From the NCBI GenBank assembly GCA_022844205.1, contig JALHMF010000003.1:248001-312000 (forward strand): a stretch of 64,000 nt of DNA. The letters are read 5' to 3'. A program made the translations under genes and the position numbers. The notes under the pieces were generated by a model. It was not told the origin of the DNA and did no database searches. It saw only the letters and a list, made by a program, of their open reading frames with translations. This stretch comes from Xanthobacteraceae bacterium. GTDB taxonomy: Bacteria > Pseudomonadota > Alphaproteobacteria > Rhizobiales > Xanthobacteraceae. Of this stretch, positions 47,644 to 57,417 are shown one piece after another. Numbering within the stretch: the first letter of the stretch is position 1; the number at the start of each line of letters is the position of its first letter.

Positions 47644-48345
47644 TCAGATGCGCGGGGTTGCGGCGAGACCCTTCATGAGGATCGGTCCCGTCGGACGCCC
47701 GATCGGCGATCCGGTCGCGGGCTCCAGCGTAATTTCGTAAAGCTGGGTCTCACGCGCCGGCAAATTCGATGTGGAGAACTGCGCGCGGCGCGAGCGGTCG
47801 ATCAGGCCGAGAGAAACCGGACCGCGCGCCTTGTCGAACAGCGTCCAGACTTCGAGCGCCTTGCCATCAGGCACCACAATGTCACGCAGCGGGACGACGA
47901 CGACGCGGCCGTCATGGAAAGCCTCAACAATCGCGCCCGGCGAAGCGTCATCCGATAGCAGGACCGCCACGACCAGCGGCACGGGCGTCGCGCGCCCCGC
48001 CAGCAACCCAACAGAGACGGCAAGCATCAGGCTTGCCGCAACACCGGCGAAACTCGCGCCACGCCAGAAGCCGAGATTTTCCCACAGCAGCTCGGCAATG
48101 CCTGGTTTGGTCTCTCGGCTCGTCGCGGCAGCAGCGCCTACGCTGCTCTCAATCCGATTCCAGAGTGCGGCCGATACCGTTTGCGGCTGCGCAGTCGCAT
48201 CGAGATCGGAAAACTGCATCTGCCAGCGCGCGACTTCTACCTGCAAGGCGCGGTCATGCGCAAGCTGCCGCTCGAACTGTGCAAGCTCAGCGCCCTCCAG
48301 CAGGCCCAATGCGTATTCACCCGCGGTGATTTCCATGCTGTTCAT
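47644..48345 (-). CDS. Anti-sigma factor (RskA-like)
   Basis: ATG 48345 (MNSMEITAGEYALGLLEGAE) overlaps the sigma factor stop (ATGA). The 233-residue product has an N-terminal cytoplasmic sigma-binding part (AELAQFERQLAHDRALQVEVARWQ), one transmembrane segment (GASFAGVAASLMLAVSVGLLAG) and a beta-rich periplasmic RskA domain (GKALEVWTLFDKARGPVSLGL). It is expected to hold the ECF sigma inactive until an envelope signal. Confidence 0.85.
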   Translation of the reverse strand: MNSMEITAGEYALGLLEGAELAQFERQLAHDRALQVEVARWQMQFSDLDATAQPQTVSAALWNRIESSVGAAAATSRETKPGIAELLWENLGFWRGASFAGVAASLMLAVSVGLLAGRATPVPLVVAVLLSDDASPGAIVEAFHDGRVVVVPLRDIVVPDGKALEVWTLFDKARGPVSLGLIDRSRRAQFSTSNLPARETQLYEITLEPATGSPIGRPTGPILMKGLAATPRI

Positions 48346-48884
48346 GCGAGGCAATCCCGGAGCGCGATCAGGCTGCGCCGGAGCCATGCCTTGGCGGTGC
48401 CGAGCGGCACGCCGAGACGGGCTGCGATTTCGCCGTGCGAAAGCCCTTCCACATAGGCGAGCAGCAGGCCAAGCCTGCGCTTTGCATCGAGCTGTTGCAG
48501 GCAACGCCGGAGCGCACTGCTCTCGGCGAGTTTCTGGAATGCGTCTTCCGCGGCACCGCCTGCTTCCACCAGCGTCGCGATTTCATCTTCCGGTGTGCTC
48601 TGTTCGCGGCTGCTGTCGCGCAGGAGGTTGATCGAGCGGTTGCGGACGATCGAATACAGCCATGCCCTCCCCGATCCGATCGATGGATTGAAGCTGCCTG
48701 CATGACGCCAGATCTGCACGAAGACGTCGTGGACGACCTCTTCGGCGAGTTCGCGGCGGCGAACGATGCGCGCGGCAACGCCGATCATGGCGGCTGCCTC
48801 GCGCTGGTAGATCGTCTGCAAGGCAGAGCGATCCCCCCGGGCACAAGCCGCGATCAGGGCTGCATGATGGTCGGCCTCCTTCAA
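48342..48884 (-). CDS. ECF sigma factor
   Basis: A TTG at 48884 with AGGAG seven bases upstream is preferred; another TTG lies at 48908. The 180-residue product has region 2 (REAAAMIGVAARIVRRRELAEEVVHDVFVQIWRHAGSFN; RAWLYSIVRNRSINLLRD) and region 4 (RLGLLLAYVEGLSHGEIAARLGVPLGTAKAWLRRSLIAL). Together with the anti-sigma it forms a typical extracytoplasmic stress switch. The divergent DUF4394 gene is the most likely target. Confidence 0.88.
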   Translation of the reverse strand: MKEADHHAALIAACARGDRSALQTIYQREAAAMIGVAARIVRRRELAEEVVHDVFVQIWRHAGSFNPSIGSGRAWLYSIVRNRSINLLRDSSREQSTPEDEIATLVEAGGAAEDAFQKLAESSALRRCLQQLDAKRRLGLLLAYVEGLSHGEIAARLGVPLGTAKAWLRRSLIALRDCLA

Positions 48885-49070
48885 ATTCCCTCTCCTGCGG
48901 CAGGCCAAGGCTAAGCCGACTTTCTACCGCACATAGCGAATACCCGCGAGCCGCCCCGCCAGATGCAGATTCCACAAATATTTCCACTGCGTGCATCCAT
49001 ACGCCTGCGCCGCGGGTAAAGCCCTTGAGGGCGCATTTCCCCCGCTCCCTCACCACCAGGGAGAACAGTA

Positions 49071-49862
49071 ATGTCCATTCTTCGTAAAACCCTTATGGCC
49101 TCGATCGCGCTCACCGGAGCGCTGGTTGCAGCCAATGCAACCTCGGCGCAGACCGTGGTCGCGCTCGTAGGCGACAACACCCTTGCCATGATCGACCCCG
49201 GCAAGCGCCAGGTGACCGTTTCCATGTCCGTGAAAGGCGTGAAGAAGCTTCACGGTATCGACGTTCGTCCGGCCGACGGCATGATCTACGGCGTCACCGA
49301 TGACGGCATGATCGTCACCATCGACGCCAAGACCGGCGTTGCCACCAAGAAGTCGGAACTTTCCGATAAGGCAAAGGGAACGCTGACTGTAGATTTCAAT
49401 CCGGCGGCCGACCGCCTTCGCATCATGAGCAACGACGGCACCAGCCACCGCGTCAATGTCGATGACGGCAAAGTCACGATCGACGGCGCTCACAAATATG
49501 CCGAAACGGACGTTGCCAAGGGCAAGAAACCCAACGTCGTGGCCGGCGCCTATTCCAACAGCGTGAAGGGCACCAAGGAAACGACGCTCTACAACATCGA
49601 CGCTTCCGCCGGCACGCTCGTTCGTCAGGCTCCGCCCAACGACGGCGTTCTCAACACCATCGGCTCGCTCGGCATGAAGGTGTCGGGACCGGTTGCCTTC
49701 AACATCGTGAATGAAGGCGAAGGCCAGAACACCGGCTGGCTCATCAGCGGCAGCACGCTCTACACCGTCGATATCGTAAGCGGCAAGGCGACTTCCACGG
49801 GCGCGATCAACGGCCTGAAAGGTCAGGTCCGCGACATCGGCTGGCTCCCGAAGGAAATGTAA
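49071..49862 (+). CDS. Secreted DUF4394 protein
   Basis: A 263-residue protein with a signal peptide (MSILRKTLMASIALTGALVA) and DUF4394 beta-propeller-like repeats: LHGIDVRPADGMIYGVTDDGMIVT, NPAADRLRIMSNDGTSHRVN, TLYNIDASAGTLVRQAPPNDG. It is likely periplasmic or secreted. Its divergence from the sigma/anti-sigma pair suggests that this pair controls it. Biochemical role unknown. Confidence 0.85.
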   Translation: MSILRKTLMASIALTGALVAANATSAQTVVALVGDNTLAMIDPGKRQVTVSMSVKGVKKLHGIDVRPADGMIYGVTDDGMIVTIDAKTGVATKKSELSDKAKGTLTVDFNPAADRLRIMSNDGTSHRVNVDDGKVTIDGAHKYAETDVAKGKKPNVVAGAYSNSVKGTKETTLYNIDASAGTLVRQAPPNDGVLNTIGSLGMKVSGPVAFNIVNEGEGQNTGWLISGSTLYTVDIVSGKATSTGAINGLKGQVRDIGWLPKEM

Positions 49863-49914
49863 TCGGCTAAGGTATCGGGAGAGCAGAGAAACCTCCCTGC
49901 GCTCCCGGTCCCAA

Positions 49915-49976
49915 GCGCATCCCGGATTCCTGACGCTGCGCCTCCGCGCGGTTCAGGTCCGGGATGTCGCTTTTTA
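49915..49976. terminator. Bidirectional terminator-like inverted repeat
   Basis: GCGCATCCCGGA near 49915 pairs with TCCGGGATGTCGC near 49960-49972, with inner CCTGA/TCAGG arms, then TTTTT. It separates two convergent genes. Confidence 0.65.
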
Positions 49977-51506
49977 AGAACAGAGTTTCGAAGCAGGATC
50001 GAGCGGCGCGATGAACCAGGTATCTCCGCGTGTCGCGAAGATTCTGGAACGCGGCCTGGCAATCTCGATCTTTTCCGGTTTGAGACGATCCAGCGAAATC
50101 ATACGAACAACGTCTCCTTCTTCGCCCGCGCCCCAAATCAGCACGCAGCTTTTGTCATCGGCGGCACGGCGCGGCGGCGGAACGACAAGATAGGATTCCT
50201 GCGCCTTCACGCGCAGTTGCGGATTGAACGCACGCAGGTTGCCGGCATCGCGTACGCTGCTCGTAACAACTGTGCCGGACGAGACGCCTCGGACACCCAG
50301 CGTCGCCGAAAGTTCCGAATAAGGCTTGAACAGGCCGCGCAAGGCCCGTTGCGTCAGCGGGTTGTCGGTGGCCGCAATAAAACGGAATGCCAGCAGGAAA
50401 ATAGCGGCCCCCGTTGAGAACGCCACCGACTGACGGATCAGCGCCTCGTTGTCCGTAAAGCGCGCAATGCGCGCGAAGGCAAAAACCGGCGCCACGATCA
50501 GAATCGGATGCATGTAACGCTCGGCGATGTTGGTGGCGCCCGCCGCTGCGATGCCCGCCGCCGCAAGGGCTGCCGCGATCAGCATCGTCCGCAAGGCAAG
50601 CGTCTCGCCGATGCCCGCCGGGCGCTTTCCTTTCGCGCCGGGAATGAATGCAGCCGGCGCCAGCAGTGCCACGAAAATGAACCAAGGCAGCAGGAATAGC
50701 GGGATCGATTTTACAAGCCGTCCCAGTCCGATAAGTGCACGCCAGAAATGCGACTGCGTTTCCTGCACCATGTGTTCGGAAACGGTCGATACGAGATCGC
50801 CCTGCACCCCGGCGATCCAGAGAACGAACGGAAGCAAGGCCGCCACCACGATCGCCACGGAAAGCAGGAGCCTGCGGTCGGCAAGTCTGGCGCGCGTTTC
50901 CGGGATGCTGATGACCGCGAACAGGAGTGCGGCAAGAAACAGCGGATAACTGAACTTCGAATAGAAACCGCACGCCATCGCAAGTCCGAGCAGGACGGCC
51001 TCGCGGGCGCCGGGTTTCTTCAGAAAAAGGATCGCCGCATGGAGTGTCGCCATGCAGGATACGCTGAGAACAATCGTCTGTGTGGCCCATTCATGGAACG
51101 TCCAACCGACCGGATAGGACAGCACCAGTGAGAACGAAGCGACCGCGCCCCAACGCACGCTGTTGGTCGCGGCCCGCACGGCTCCATAGGTTGCAATTCC
51201 AAGAGCCGCGATCAGCGAATAGCGGACGATAAGGTGGCTCTCAATTCCGGCGCCAAAAACCCGCTGCGAGAACCAGAGCAGCCATTCATACAGCGGCGGC
51301 TGGCGCAACTGATAGCCGGCGGAAAGGGTCTGTACGAGCTCGCTCGCGCGCGCGTCATCGAGTGTCAGCGTGCGGGTGATGCTCAGCCGAAGAATGGAAT
51401 GCGCGATGCCGTAGGCGATCCAGAAAAAAACAACGCCGCGAAACGAAAGCATTTCCGTCACAAGGACGGCAAATGGAGAAAGCTGCGATTTTGATTTGTT
51501 CGGCAT
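49974..51506 (-). CDS. GT39/PMT-like membrane glycosyltransferase
   Basis: A 510-residue protein with about ten to twelve membrane segments. The first periplasmic loop holds TLTLDDARASELVQTLSAGYQLRQPPLYEWLLW, with the acidic DD and the QPPLYEW motif characteristic of GT-C fold ArnT/PMT enzymes that use lipid-linked sugars. The C-terminal 100 residues are soluble and periplasmic. Likely transfers a sugar to envelope glycolipid, lipid A or protein; donor and acceptor unknown. Confidence 0.8.
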   Translation of the reverse strand: MPNKSKSQLSPFAVLVTEMLSFRGVVFFWIAYGIAHSILRLSITRTLTLDDARASELVQTLSAGYQLRQPPLYEWLLWFSQRVFGAGIESHLIVRYSLIAALGIATYGAVRAATNSVRWGAVASFSLVLSYPVGWTFHEWATQTIVLSVSCMATLHAAILFLKKPGAREAVLLGLAMACGFYSKFSYPLFLAALLFAVISIPETRARLADRRLLLSVAIVVAALLPFVLWIAGVQGDLVSTVSEHMVQETQSHFWRALIGLGRLVKSIPLFLLPWFIFVALLAPAAFIPGAKGKRPAGIGETLALRTMLIAAALAAAGIAAAGATNIAERYMHPILIVAPVFAFARIARFTDNEALIRQSVAFSTGAAIFLLAFRFIAATDNPLTQRALRGLFKPYSELSATLGVRGVSSGTVVTSSVRDAGNLRAFNPQLRVKAQESYLVVPPPRRAADDKSCVLIWGAGEEGDVVRMISLDRLKPEKIEIARPRSRIFATRGDTWFIAPLDPASKLCS

Positions 51507-51513
51507 GCAGGCG

Positions 51514-52980
51514 TCAGAGCTCGAGTTTTTTCTTCAACAACTCGTTCACGACCTGTGGACTGGCTTTGCCGCCGGTTGCTTTCATCGTCTCGCCCACGAA
51601 CCAGCCGAGCGCCTTGGGCTTTGCTTTCGCTTCCTCGACCTTGGCCGGGTTCTTCGCGATGATGTCGTCGATCACCTTCTCGATAGCGCCGGGGTCGGTG
51701 ACCTGTTTCATGCCGCGCTTCTCGACAATGGCGCGCGGATCGCCGCCTTCCGTCCAGACGACCTCGAACAAATCCTTTGCGATCTTGCCCGAGATCGTGC
51801 CTTCCGCGATCAGGTCGAGGATGGCGCCGGTTTGCGATGACGAAACCGGAGAAGAGGAAATGGCCTTTCCTTCTTTATTCAGACGGCCGAACAATTCGTT
51901 GATGACGAAATTGGCCGCGACCTTCGCATCACGGCCCTTGGCAACTTCCTCAAAATAGTCCGCTGTCTCGCGCTCGTTGACGAGGATCCCCGCGTCATAG
52001 GCCGAAAGACCGCCCTCTTTCATCAACCGCAACTTCTTCTCGTCCGGCAATTCAGGCAGCGAGGCGGCGATGGAATCCACAAAGTTCTGGTCGAACTCCA
52101 GCGGCAAGAGATCGGGATCCGGGAAATAGCGATAGTCGTGCGCCTCTTCCTTGGAGCGCATGGAGCGCGTCTCGCCCTTGTTGGCATCGAACAGCCGCGT
52201 CTCCTGCACGATCTTGCCGCCCTCTTCCAGAATCTCGATCTGGCGGCGCGCCTCGTATTCCACCGCCTGCCCGATGAACCGGATGGAATTCACGTTCTTG
52301 ATTTCGCAGCGCGTACCCAACGCATCGCCCGGCTTGCGGACGGAGACGTTCACGTCCGCCCGCAACGAGCCTTCCTCCATGTTCCCGTCGCAGGTGCCGA
52401 GATAGCGAAGAATACTGCGGAGCTTGGAGACGTAGGCCTTTGCTTCTTCCGACGAGCGGATGTCGGGCTTCGAGACGATCTCCATCAGCGCGACACCGGA
52501 GCGGTTCAGGTCCACGCCCGACATGGTGGGGTGCCGGTCATGCACCGACTTGCCCGCGTCCTGTTCGAGATGCAGGCGCTCGATGCCGACCTCGATGCTC
52601 TCGCCGTCCGGCATATCGACGACGACCTTGCCTTCACCGACCACCGGCGATTTGAACTGGCTGATCTGGTAGCCCTGTGGAAGATCGGGATAGAAATAGT
52701 TCTTCCGGTCGAAGACCGATTTCAAGTTGATCTGCGCCCTCAGCCCAAGCCCTGTGCGCACAGCCTGCTCGACGCAGCGCCGGTTGATCACCGGCAGCAT
52801 GCCGGGCATCGCGGCGTCCACCAGCGATACGTGCGAGTTCGGCGCGCCGCCGAACGCCGTGGAGGCGCCCGAGAAAAGCTTTGCCTCCGACGTCACCTGC
52901 GCATGGACTTCCATGCCGATGACGACTTCCCACTCGCCGGTCTGGCCCTTGATGCGCTTACTGTTGTCTGCCGTCGCCAT
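51514..52980 (-). CDS. gatB: Asp-tRNA(Asn)/Glu-tRNA(Gln) amidotransferase subunit B
   Basis: ATG 52980 ([20 protein letters not shown]) gives 488 residues, the usual size. Motifs: [61 protein letters not shown], and [12 protein letters not shown]. The C-terminal YqeY-like helical domain ends [13 protein letters not shown]. It binds the mischarged tRNA and phosphorylates it before amidation by GatA. It is separated from gatC/gatA by several unrelated genes. Confidence 0.97.
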   Translation of the reverse strand: MATADNSKRIKGQTGEWEVVIGMEVHAQVTSEAKLFSGASTAFGGAPNSHVSLVDAAMPGMLPVINRRCVEQAVRTGLGLRAQINLKSVFDRKNYFYPDLPQGYQISQFKSPVVGEGKVVVDMPDGESIEVGIERLHLEQDAGKSVHDRHPTMSGVDLNRSGVALMEIVSKPDIRSSEEAKAYVSKLRSILRYLGTCDGNMEEGSLRADVNVSVRKPGDALGTRCEIKNVNSIRFIGQAVEYEARRQIEILEEGGKIVQETRLFDANKGETRSMRSKEEAHDYRYFPDPDLLPLEFDQNFVDSIAASLPELPDEKKLRLMKEGGLSAYDAGILVNERETADYFEEVAKGRDAKVAANFVINELFGRLNKEGKAISSSPVSSSQTGAILDLIAEGTISGKIAKDLFEVVWTEGGDPRAIVEKRGMKQVTDPGAIEKVIDDIIAKNPAKVEEAKAKPKALGWFVGETMKATGGKASPQVVNELLKKKLEL

Positions 52981-53111
52981 GGTCCGATGCTCGCTTTGAT
53001 CGCCGAGAGTCGGCGGAACTTCTACAACAGGTTCCATACGAGCGCGACAAGCCGATTTCGGAACCATCGTGTCGCGGGCACGTTTTCCAGCCATGAACAG
53101 AGGAGAAAAAA

Positions 53112-53393
53112 ATGTCTCATCATGATTTCGATAAGAAAAATACCGCTGGCAACAGACAGGGCCTTAACACTGATCGTGGCGTCAACTCGTTCAGTCCGCT
53201 GATTATCGGGGCAGTAGTGGCCATGGTCGCACTCGTCGCCTTTCTGATGTTCAGCGGGCCAAGCGACAACCAGCAGGCAGGATTTAACACCAACCCGCCA
53301 GCGACAACGACCGCTCCCGCGGACCGCAGTCCGAGTGTGATCCCGAATACCCCGCCGGCCTCCGCGCCGCAGGCACCGCCGCCCGCGAAATAA
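53112..53393 (+). CDS. Small single-span membrane protein with Pro-rich tail
   Basis: A 93-residue protein ([20 protein letters not shown]). One transmembrane span ([20 protein letters not shown]) is followed by a Pro/Thr/Ala-rich periplasmic tail. AGGAGAAAAAA before the ATG serves as a ribosome site. First of four small membrane genes on this strand. Function unknown. Confidence 0.72.
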   Translation: MSHHDFDKKNTAGNRQGLNTDRGVNSFSPLIIGAVVAMVALVAFLMFSGPSDNQQAGFNTNPPATTTAPADRSPSVIPNTPPASAPQAPPPAK

Positions 53394-53523
53394 CAACGGC
53401 CGTCACAGGTTGACAGAAATGGCCGGGCCGGTTGGTTCCGGCCATTTCTTTTTCGGGAACCCGGTCAGACATTCGCACGTTGCCAGTCAACGGGTAGAAA
53501 ACCTCAACTAGTGGAGAAATTTC

Positions 53524-53685
53524 ATGCGTGACGGTTCCAGCAACGCATTTCTCGGCTTCATGATGGGCACGATTGCCGTCGTGCTAGCCGTCCTCGCCGT
53601 TTATGCACTGGCGGGCCGCGAAGACCCGCGGCGGATAACGCTCGATCTAAGCGTACCGAAGATCGACCAGCCGCGCATCAACTGA
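53524..53685 (+). CDS. 53-aa single-span membrane protein
   Basis: ATG 53524 (MRDGSSNAFLGFMMGTIAVV) with GGAG upstream. One hydrophobic span to about residue 30, then GREDPRRITLDLSVPKIDQP, a polar periplasmic-side tail. Sequence character is regular and gene-like. Function unknown. Confidence 0.65.
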   Translation: MRDGSSNAFLGFMMGTIAVVLAVLAVYALAGREDPRRITLDLSVPKIDQPRIN

Positions 53686-53697
53686 TCCGGAGCGCCT

Positions 53698-53874
53698 ATG
53701 AACATACAAGACAATTACGTTGCGAACGCCTGGGAAAATCGCTTCCTGATTTCCCGCAACCGCCGATCGAGCGAGCGTTTTGCATTCGGTTTCGCGCTGG
53801 GCGCGCTGGCAACCGTCGCTTTCTTTTTCTGGATCGACGTGTTTTCCGCAGCGGACCTAAAGTTCGCCTTTTAA
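53698..53874 (+). CDS. 58-aa single-span membrane protein
   Basis: ATG 53698 (MNIQDNYVANAWENRFLISR), 12 bases after the previous stop. The N-terminal 28 residues are polar and basic, then FAFGFALGALATVAFFFWID spans the membrane. The GGAGCGCC before the ATG can serve as a ribosome site. Function unknown. Confidence 0.62.
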   Translation: MNIQDNYVANAWENRFLISRNRRSSERFAFGFALGALATVAFFFWIDVFSAADLKFAF

Positions 53875-53957
53875 TCAAATCCCCGCATTCGACTTTTTCA
53901 GCGTCAGGACCAGATTTCTGAACGCGCGTTAATCCGCGCACAGCAAAGGAGGGAGCT

Positions 53958-54116
53958 ATGCGTTTCCTTTCTCCGCGCAAAGCCACGATTGGCTATGTGG
54001 CAGCACTTTCCATCATCGGTGGCCTGATGGCGTTCGTCGTCAGCGGTGTCACAGCCATTGACGGATCGAAACAGCGCAACGTCGCATCGAAAATCACGAT
54101 GCTTGATCGCCGCTAA
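53958..54116 (+). CDS. 52-aa single-span membrane protein
   Basis: ATG 53958 (MRFLSPRKATIGYVAALSII) with AAAGGAGGGAGCT directly upstream, a very strong ribosome site. One hydrophobic span (GYVAALSIIGGLMAFVVSGV) and a short basic tail. It converges on lrgB, ten bases from that stop. Function unknown. Confidence 0.65.
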   Translation: MRFLSPRKATIGYVAALSIIGGLMAFVVSGVTAIDGSKQRNVASKITMLDRR

Positions 54117-54125
54117 CTCTGGCGT

Positions 54126-54845
54126 TCACTTGATCAAAAACTGAAGCAGGAACGGCACCAGGATCGCGGTCAGAAGCCCGTTCAATCCAAGCGCAATACC
54201 CGCGAATGTGCCCGCCAGCGGATTGACCTGGAACGCGCGGGCGGTACCCAGCCCGTGCGCTGCCAGTCCCGCCGCAAAGCCGCGCGCGGCGTAATTCTTC
54301 AGGCCAAGCAGATTCATCAGCGGCGTCACGATAATGGCGCCGGTGATGCCCGTGCTGATGACAAGCACCGCCGTCAGCGCCGGCTCCGCCCTAATTTTTT
54401 CGGCAATGCCCATCGCAATCGCCGCCGATGCGGATTTCGGCGCCAGCGCCAGCGTCGTCGCTTCGCTAAGGCCGAGCCATTTCGCGAGCAGCACCGCGGA
54501 CACGATCGCCGCCACGCAGCCCGCGAGCAGCGCAATCGACATCGGAATCAGCGCCCGCCTCACCTGCGGCAGATGGCGGTAGAGCGGAACCGCCAGCGCC
54601 ACCGTCGCCGGACCCAGAAGAAAGTGAACGAACTGCGCGCCCGCGAAATAGGCGGAGAACTGCGTGCCGGAAATCAGCAGCAGGCCGGAGATGATGAAGA
54701 TACTGATCGGCACCGGATTGGCGAGCGGATGCCGCTGGCATGCGATCGAGATTGCATCCGCGACGAGATAGGCGACGAGCGTCAGCGTCAGCCACAGGAG
54801 CGGTTCACCGGAAAGATACACCCAGAGCTGGACGAGATCGGTCAT
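54126..54845 (-). CDS. LrgB/CidB-family membrane protein
   Basis: A 239-residue protein with about seven membrane segments. Signature parts: GPATVALAVPLYRHLPQVRR, LALAPKSASAAIAMGIAEKI, STGITGAIIVTPLMNLLGL and GLAAHGLGTARAFQVNPLAG. Pairs with the LrgA/CidA-like protein encoded directly before it (four-base overlap). Known members affect cell lysis or export of small carboxylates; role here unproven. Confidence 0.9.
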   Translation of the reverse strand: MTDLVQLWVYLSGEPLLWLTLTLVAYLVADAISIACQRHPLANPVPISIFIISGLLLISGTQFSAYFAGAQFVHFLLGPATVALAVPLYRHLPQVRRALIPMSIALLAGCVAAIVSAVLLAKWLGLSEATTLALAPKSASAAIAMGIAEKIRAEPALTAVLVISTGITGAIIVTPLMNLLGLKNYAARGFAAGLAAHGLGTARAFQVNPLAGTFAGIALGLNGLLTAILVPFLLQFLIK

Positions 54846-55249
54846 TTACGCCCCCTCCTCGCCCGTCCCGATTTTTTGCGCGCGGTGTGCAAGGGTTCGT
54901 CGCCGCGCTCGCCGAGCATGCGGGAAACACCCGCGAAGGTCAGCGCCGTCACCGCCAGCGTGATCGCGGTGGACACGACCACCACGATGCCGATGCGGTA
55001 GCCCTCCGCGCCGAAACGGTCGAGATGCTGCACGACACCGACGCCCGCCGGCACAAACAGCAACGACAAATGCTTCAGGAGTCCGTCCGCCGTTTCATCG
55101 AGCGAATACGGAAGCTCGATGTTCCAGACCAGCAGCACAAACAGGAGAACCATGCCCACCACCGGACCGGGCACCGGCACCTCGATCAGCCGGACGACGG
55201 CTTCTCCCGCAAGCTGGCAGACCAGGAATGTCGCAAGCGCATGCAGCAT
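54842..55249 (-). CDS. LrgA/CidA-family membrane protein
   Basis: ATG 55249 (MLHALATFLVCQLAGEAVVR). The 135-residue product has four hydrophobic segments including VPGPVVGMVLLFVLLVWN and LLKHLSLLFVPAGVGVVQHL, the CidA/LrgA core, and a basic C-terminus (KKSGRARRGRK). The family is holin-like in fold. Operon partner of the LrgB gene. Confidence 0.88.
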   Translation of the reverse strand: MLHALATFLVCQLAGEAVVRLIEVPVPGPVVGMVLLFVLLVWNIELPYSLDETADGLLKHLSLLFVPAGVGVVQHLDRFGAEGYRIGIVVVVSTAITLAVTALTFAGVSRMLGERGDEPLHTARKKSGRARRGRK

Positions 55250-55287
55250 GGCAGCCTCCCCGGACGCTGTTTTCCCGGCCCGGCAAT

Positions 55288-55707
55288 TCAAAGATCGATG
55301 AAACGGCCGAGCGCCTGCTGCGTCACGTCGAAAGTATCGATGAATTCGCGGAATTCCACCACCTTGCCGTTCTCCAAGCGCAGGAAATCGGCGATGCGGA
55401 AGCGCAGCATCCGCCCCGAGGCGCGCTGCACGAAACCGACCTCCGACATCACGGCGGCGCGCTCGCCGTCCACGATCATGCATTGCGGCTCGTATTTTTT
55501 CAGCTCGTAGTCGTCGGCGATGCTGGCGAGCGCCTCCAGCACGGCAAGCTTGCCCTTGCGCGCGCCCGCGAAGGAAAACACTTCAATCGGCGCGTGAATC
55601 ACCCAGTCGAGGTCGTCGTTGAGGAAGGAAGCAAACCGCTCCGCGTCGCCCTTGGCGTAGGCGTCGTAGATTTGCTTGACCTGCTCGCGCGTCTCTTCGG
55701 TCTTCAC
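55288..55707 (-). CDS. NTF2-like / SnoaL-type protein
   Basis: A 139-residue protein with VKQIYDAYAKGDAERFASFLNDDLDWVIHAP, GERAAVMSEVGFVQRASGRM and the final KVVEFREFIDTFDVTQQAL, typical of the NTF2-like superfamily cone fold. Stand-alone members often hydrate or isomerise small molecules, but the ligand cannot be assigned. It lies between lrgA and gatA on the same strand. Confidence 0.87.
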   Translation of the reverse strand: MKTEETREQVKQIYDAYAKGDAERFASFLNDDLDWVIHAPIEVFSFAGARKGKLAVLEALASIADDYELKKYEPQCMIVDGERAAVMSEVGFVQRASGRMLRFRIADFLRLENGKVVEFREFIDTFDVTQQALGRFIDL

Positions 55708-55785
55708 GCGTGCCCCCTTTATCCGAATATATCTGAGTCGGGAACCCGGCGGCGGTATTTACGATTGCGTCAAGCCGCCGATGGC

Positions 55786-57270
55786 TCAGACCGCCCACCA
55801 TTTGTCCCTGGGTTGGAAACGTCCTGCTGCCTGCTCGATCACGCTGCCGAGCGAGAACAGTTCTTCCTCGCCGAACGGTTTGCCGATCAGTTGCAGGCCG
55901 AGCGGGAGGCCGTTGTGATCGAGTCCCGCCGGGACTGCGATACCGGGCAGACCCGCCATGTTCACCGTCACGGTGAAAATGTCGTTCAGATACATCTCGG
56001 TCGGATCGCCGCTGGATTTTTCACCGATGGCGAAGGCGGCCGAGGGTGTGGCTGGCGTCAGGATCGCATCGACTCCCTGATTGAATGCGTCCTCGAAATC
56101 TTTCTTGATCAGCGTGCGGACTTTCTGCGCGCGGAGATAATAGGCGTCGTAATAACCCGCCGAAAGAACATAGGTGCCGATCAGCACGCGCCGCGTCACC
56201 TCATGGCCGAAGCCCGAGGCGCGGGTCTTTTCATACATGTCGATGATGTCGCGTCCCTGCTCACGCAGGCCGTAACGCACACCGTCATAGCGCGCGAGAT
56301 TGCTTGAGGCTTCCGCCGGCGCCACGATGTAGTAGGCGGGCAGCGCATATTTCGTATGCGGCAGGGAAATATCGACGATCCCGGCACCCGCCGCCTTCAG
56401 CCATTCGCGCCCCGCTTCCCAGGGCTTGTCGATTTCGTCCGGCATTCCCTCGATGCGGTATTCGCGCGGGATGCCGATCTTCATTCCCTTCACGGATTTG
56501 CCGATCGCCTTTTCGTAATCGGGCACGGCAATGTCGGCGCTCGTGGAATCCTTCGGGTCGTGCCCCGCCATCGAGCGCATCAGGATCGCGGTGTCGCGCA
56601 CCGTGCGTGCGAACGGCCCGGCCTGATCGAGCGACGATGCGAACGCAACGATGCCCCAGCGCGAGCAGCGGCCGTAGGTCGGCTTCATGCCGACGATGCC
56701 GGTGAAGGCGGCAGGCTGCCGGATCGAACCGCCGGTATCGGTGCCGGTAGCGCCGAGACAAAGCTCGGCCGCGACCGCCGATGCCGAGCCGCCGGATGAG
56801 CCGCCCGGCACCAGCGGCGCATTCGAGCCCTTGCGCCGCCACGGCGAAATCACCGGACCAAAGTGAGAAGTCTCGTTCGACGAGCCCATCGCGAATTCAT
56901 CGTTGTTCAGTTTGCCGAGCAGCACCGCCCCGTCGCGCCAGAGTTGGCTCGTCACCGTGGACTCATACGGCGGAATGAAATTGCCGAGAATTTTCGAGCA
57001 GGCGGTGGTGCGGATATTTTCGGTGCAGAACAGATCCTTGATGCCGAGCGGGATGCCTTCCAGCGGCCCCGCCTTGCCGGACGCAATGCGCGCGTCGCTG
57101 GCCTTCGCCATTTCAAGCGCGCGCGCGGGCGTCTCCAGCACATAGGCGTTCAGGCCGCGCGCCTTTTCCATGGAAGCAAGATGCGCGTCGGCGAGTTCGC
57201 GCGCGGAAAACTTCTTCGCACGCAATCCATCGCGGGCTTCGGCAAGGGTGAGGGAGGTGAGTAAGGTCAT
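55786..57270 (-). CDS. gatA: Asp-tRNA(Asn)/Glu-tRNA(Gln) amidotransferase subunit A
   Basis: ATG 57270 (a second ATG at 57273 precedes it), 494 residues. Amidase signature with catalytic Lys in [29 protein letters not shown] (cis-Ser) and [15 protein letters not shown] (nucleophile Ser). Forms GatCAB, amidating Asp-tRNA(Asn) and Glu-tRNA(Gln) in alphaproteobacteria that lack the direct synthetases. A palindromic repeat lies between it and gatC. Confidence 0.97.
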   Translation of the reverse strand: MTLLTSLTLAEARDGLRAKKFSARELADAHLASMEKARGLNAYVLETPARALEMAKASDARIASGKAGPLEGIPLGIKDLFCTENIRTTACSKILGNFIPPYESTVTSQLWRDGAVLLGKLNNDEFAMGSSNETSHFGPVISPWRRKGSNAPLVPGGSSGGSASAVAAELCLGATGTDTGGSIRQPAAFTGIVGMKPTYGRCSRWGIVAFASSLDQAGPFARTVRDTAILMRSMAGHDPKDSTSADIAVPDYEKAIGKSVKGMKIGIPREYRIEGMPDEIDKPWEAGREWLKAAGAGIVDISLPHTKYALPAYYIVAPAEASSNLARYDGVRYGLREQGRDIIDMYEKTRASGFGHEVTRRVLIGTYVLSAGYYDAYYLRAQKVRTLIKKDFEDAFNQGVDAILTPATPSAAFAIGEKSSGDPTEMYLNDIFTVTVNMAGLPGIAVPAGLDHNGLPLGLQLIGKPFGEEELFSLGSVIEQAAGRFQPRDKWWAV

Positions 57271-57284
57271 CATTGGTGTCCGTC

Positions 57285-57394
57285 ATGGCCGGGCTCGCAG
57301 CCAAGCTTGCGCAGGCTGCGTAAACTTGCCTGCGCCCGGCCATCCACGTCTTCCTGCCTGAGATCCCCGGGTCTCGCTCCGCTCGCCCGGGGAT
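57285..57394. repeat. Palindromic repeats between gatC and gatA
   Basis: Arms ATGGCCGGGC (57285-57294) and GCCCGGCCAT (57334-57343) enclose smaller hairpins. A second palindrome, GATCCCCGGG to CCCGGGGATG (57362-57394), follows at once. Both look like dispersed extragenic palindromes of this genome. They are predicted to be transcribed inside the gat operon. Confidence 0.7.
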
Positions 57395-57417
57395 GGTCGA
57401 ATAAAAGGCTTCGCATT

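Noticed and set aside
52138-53202. 354-codon plus-strand frame opposite gatB
   Set aside because: Antisense shadow of a strongly conserved housekeeping gene.
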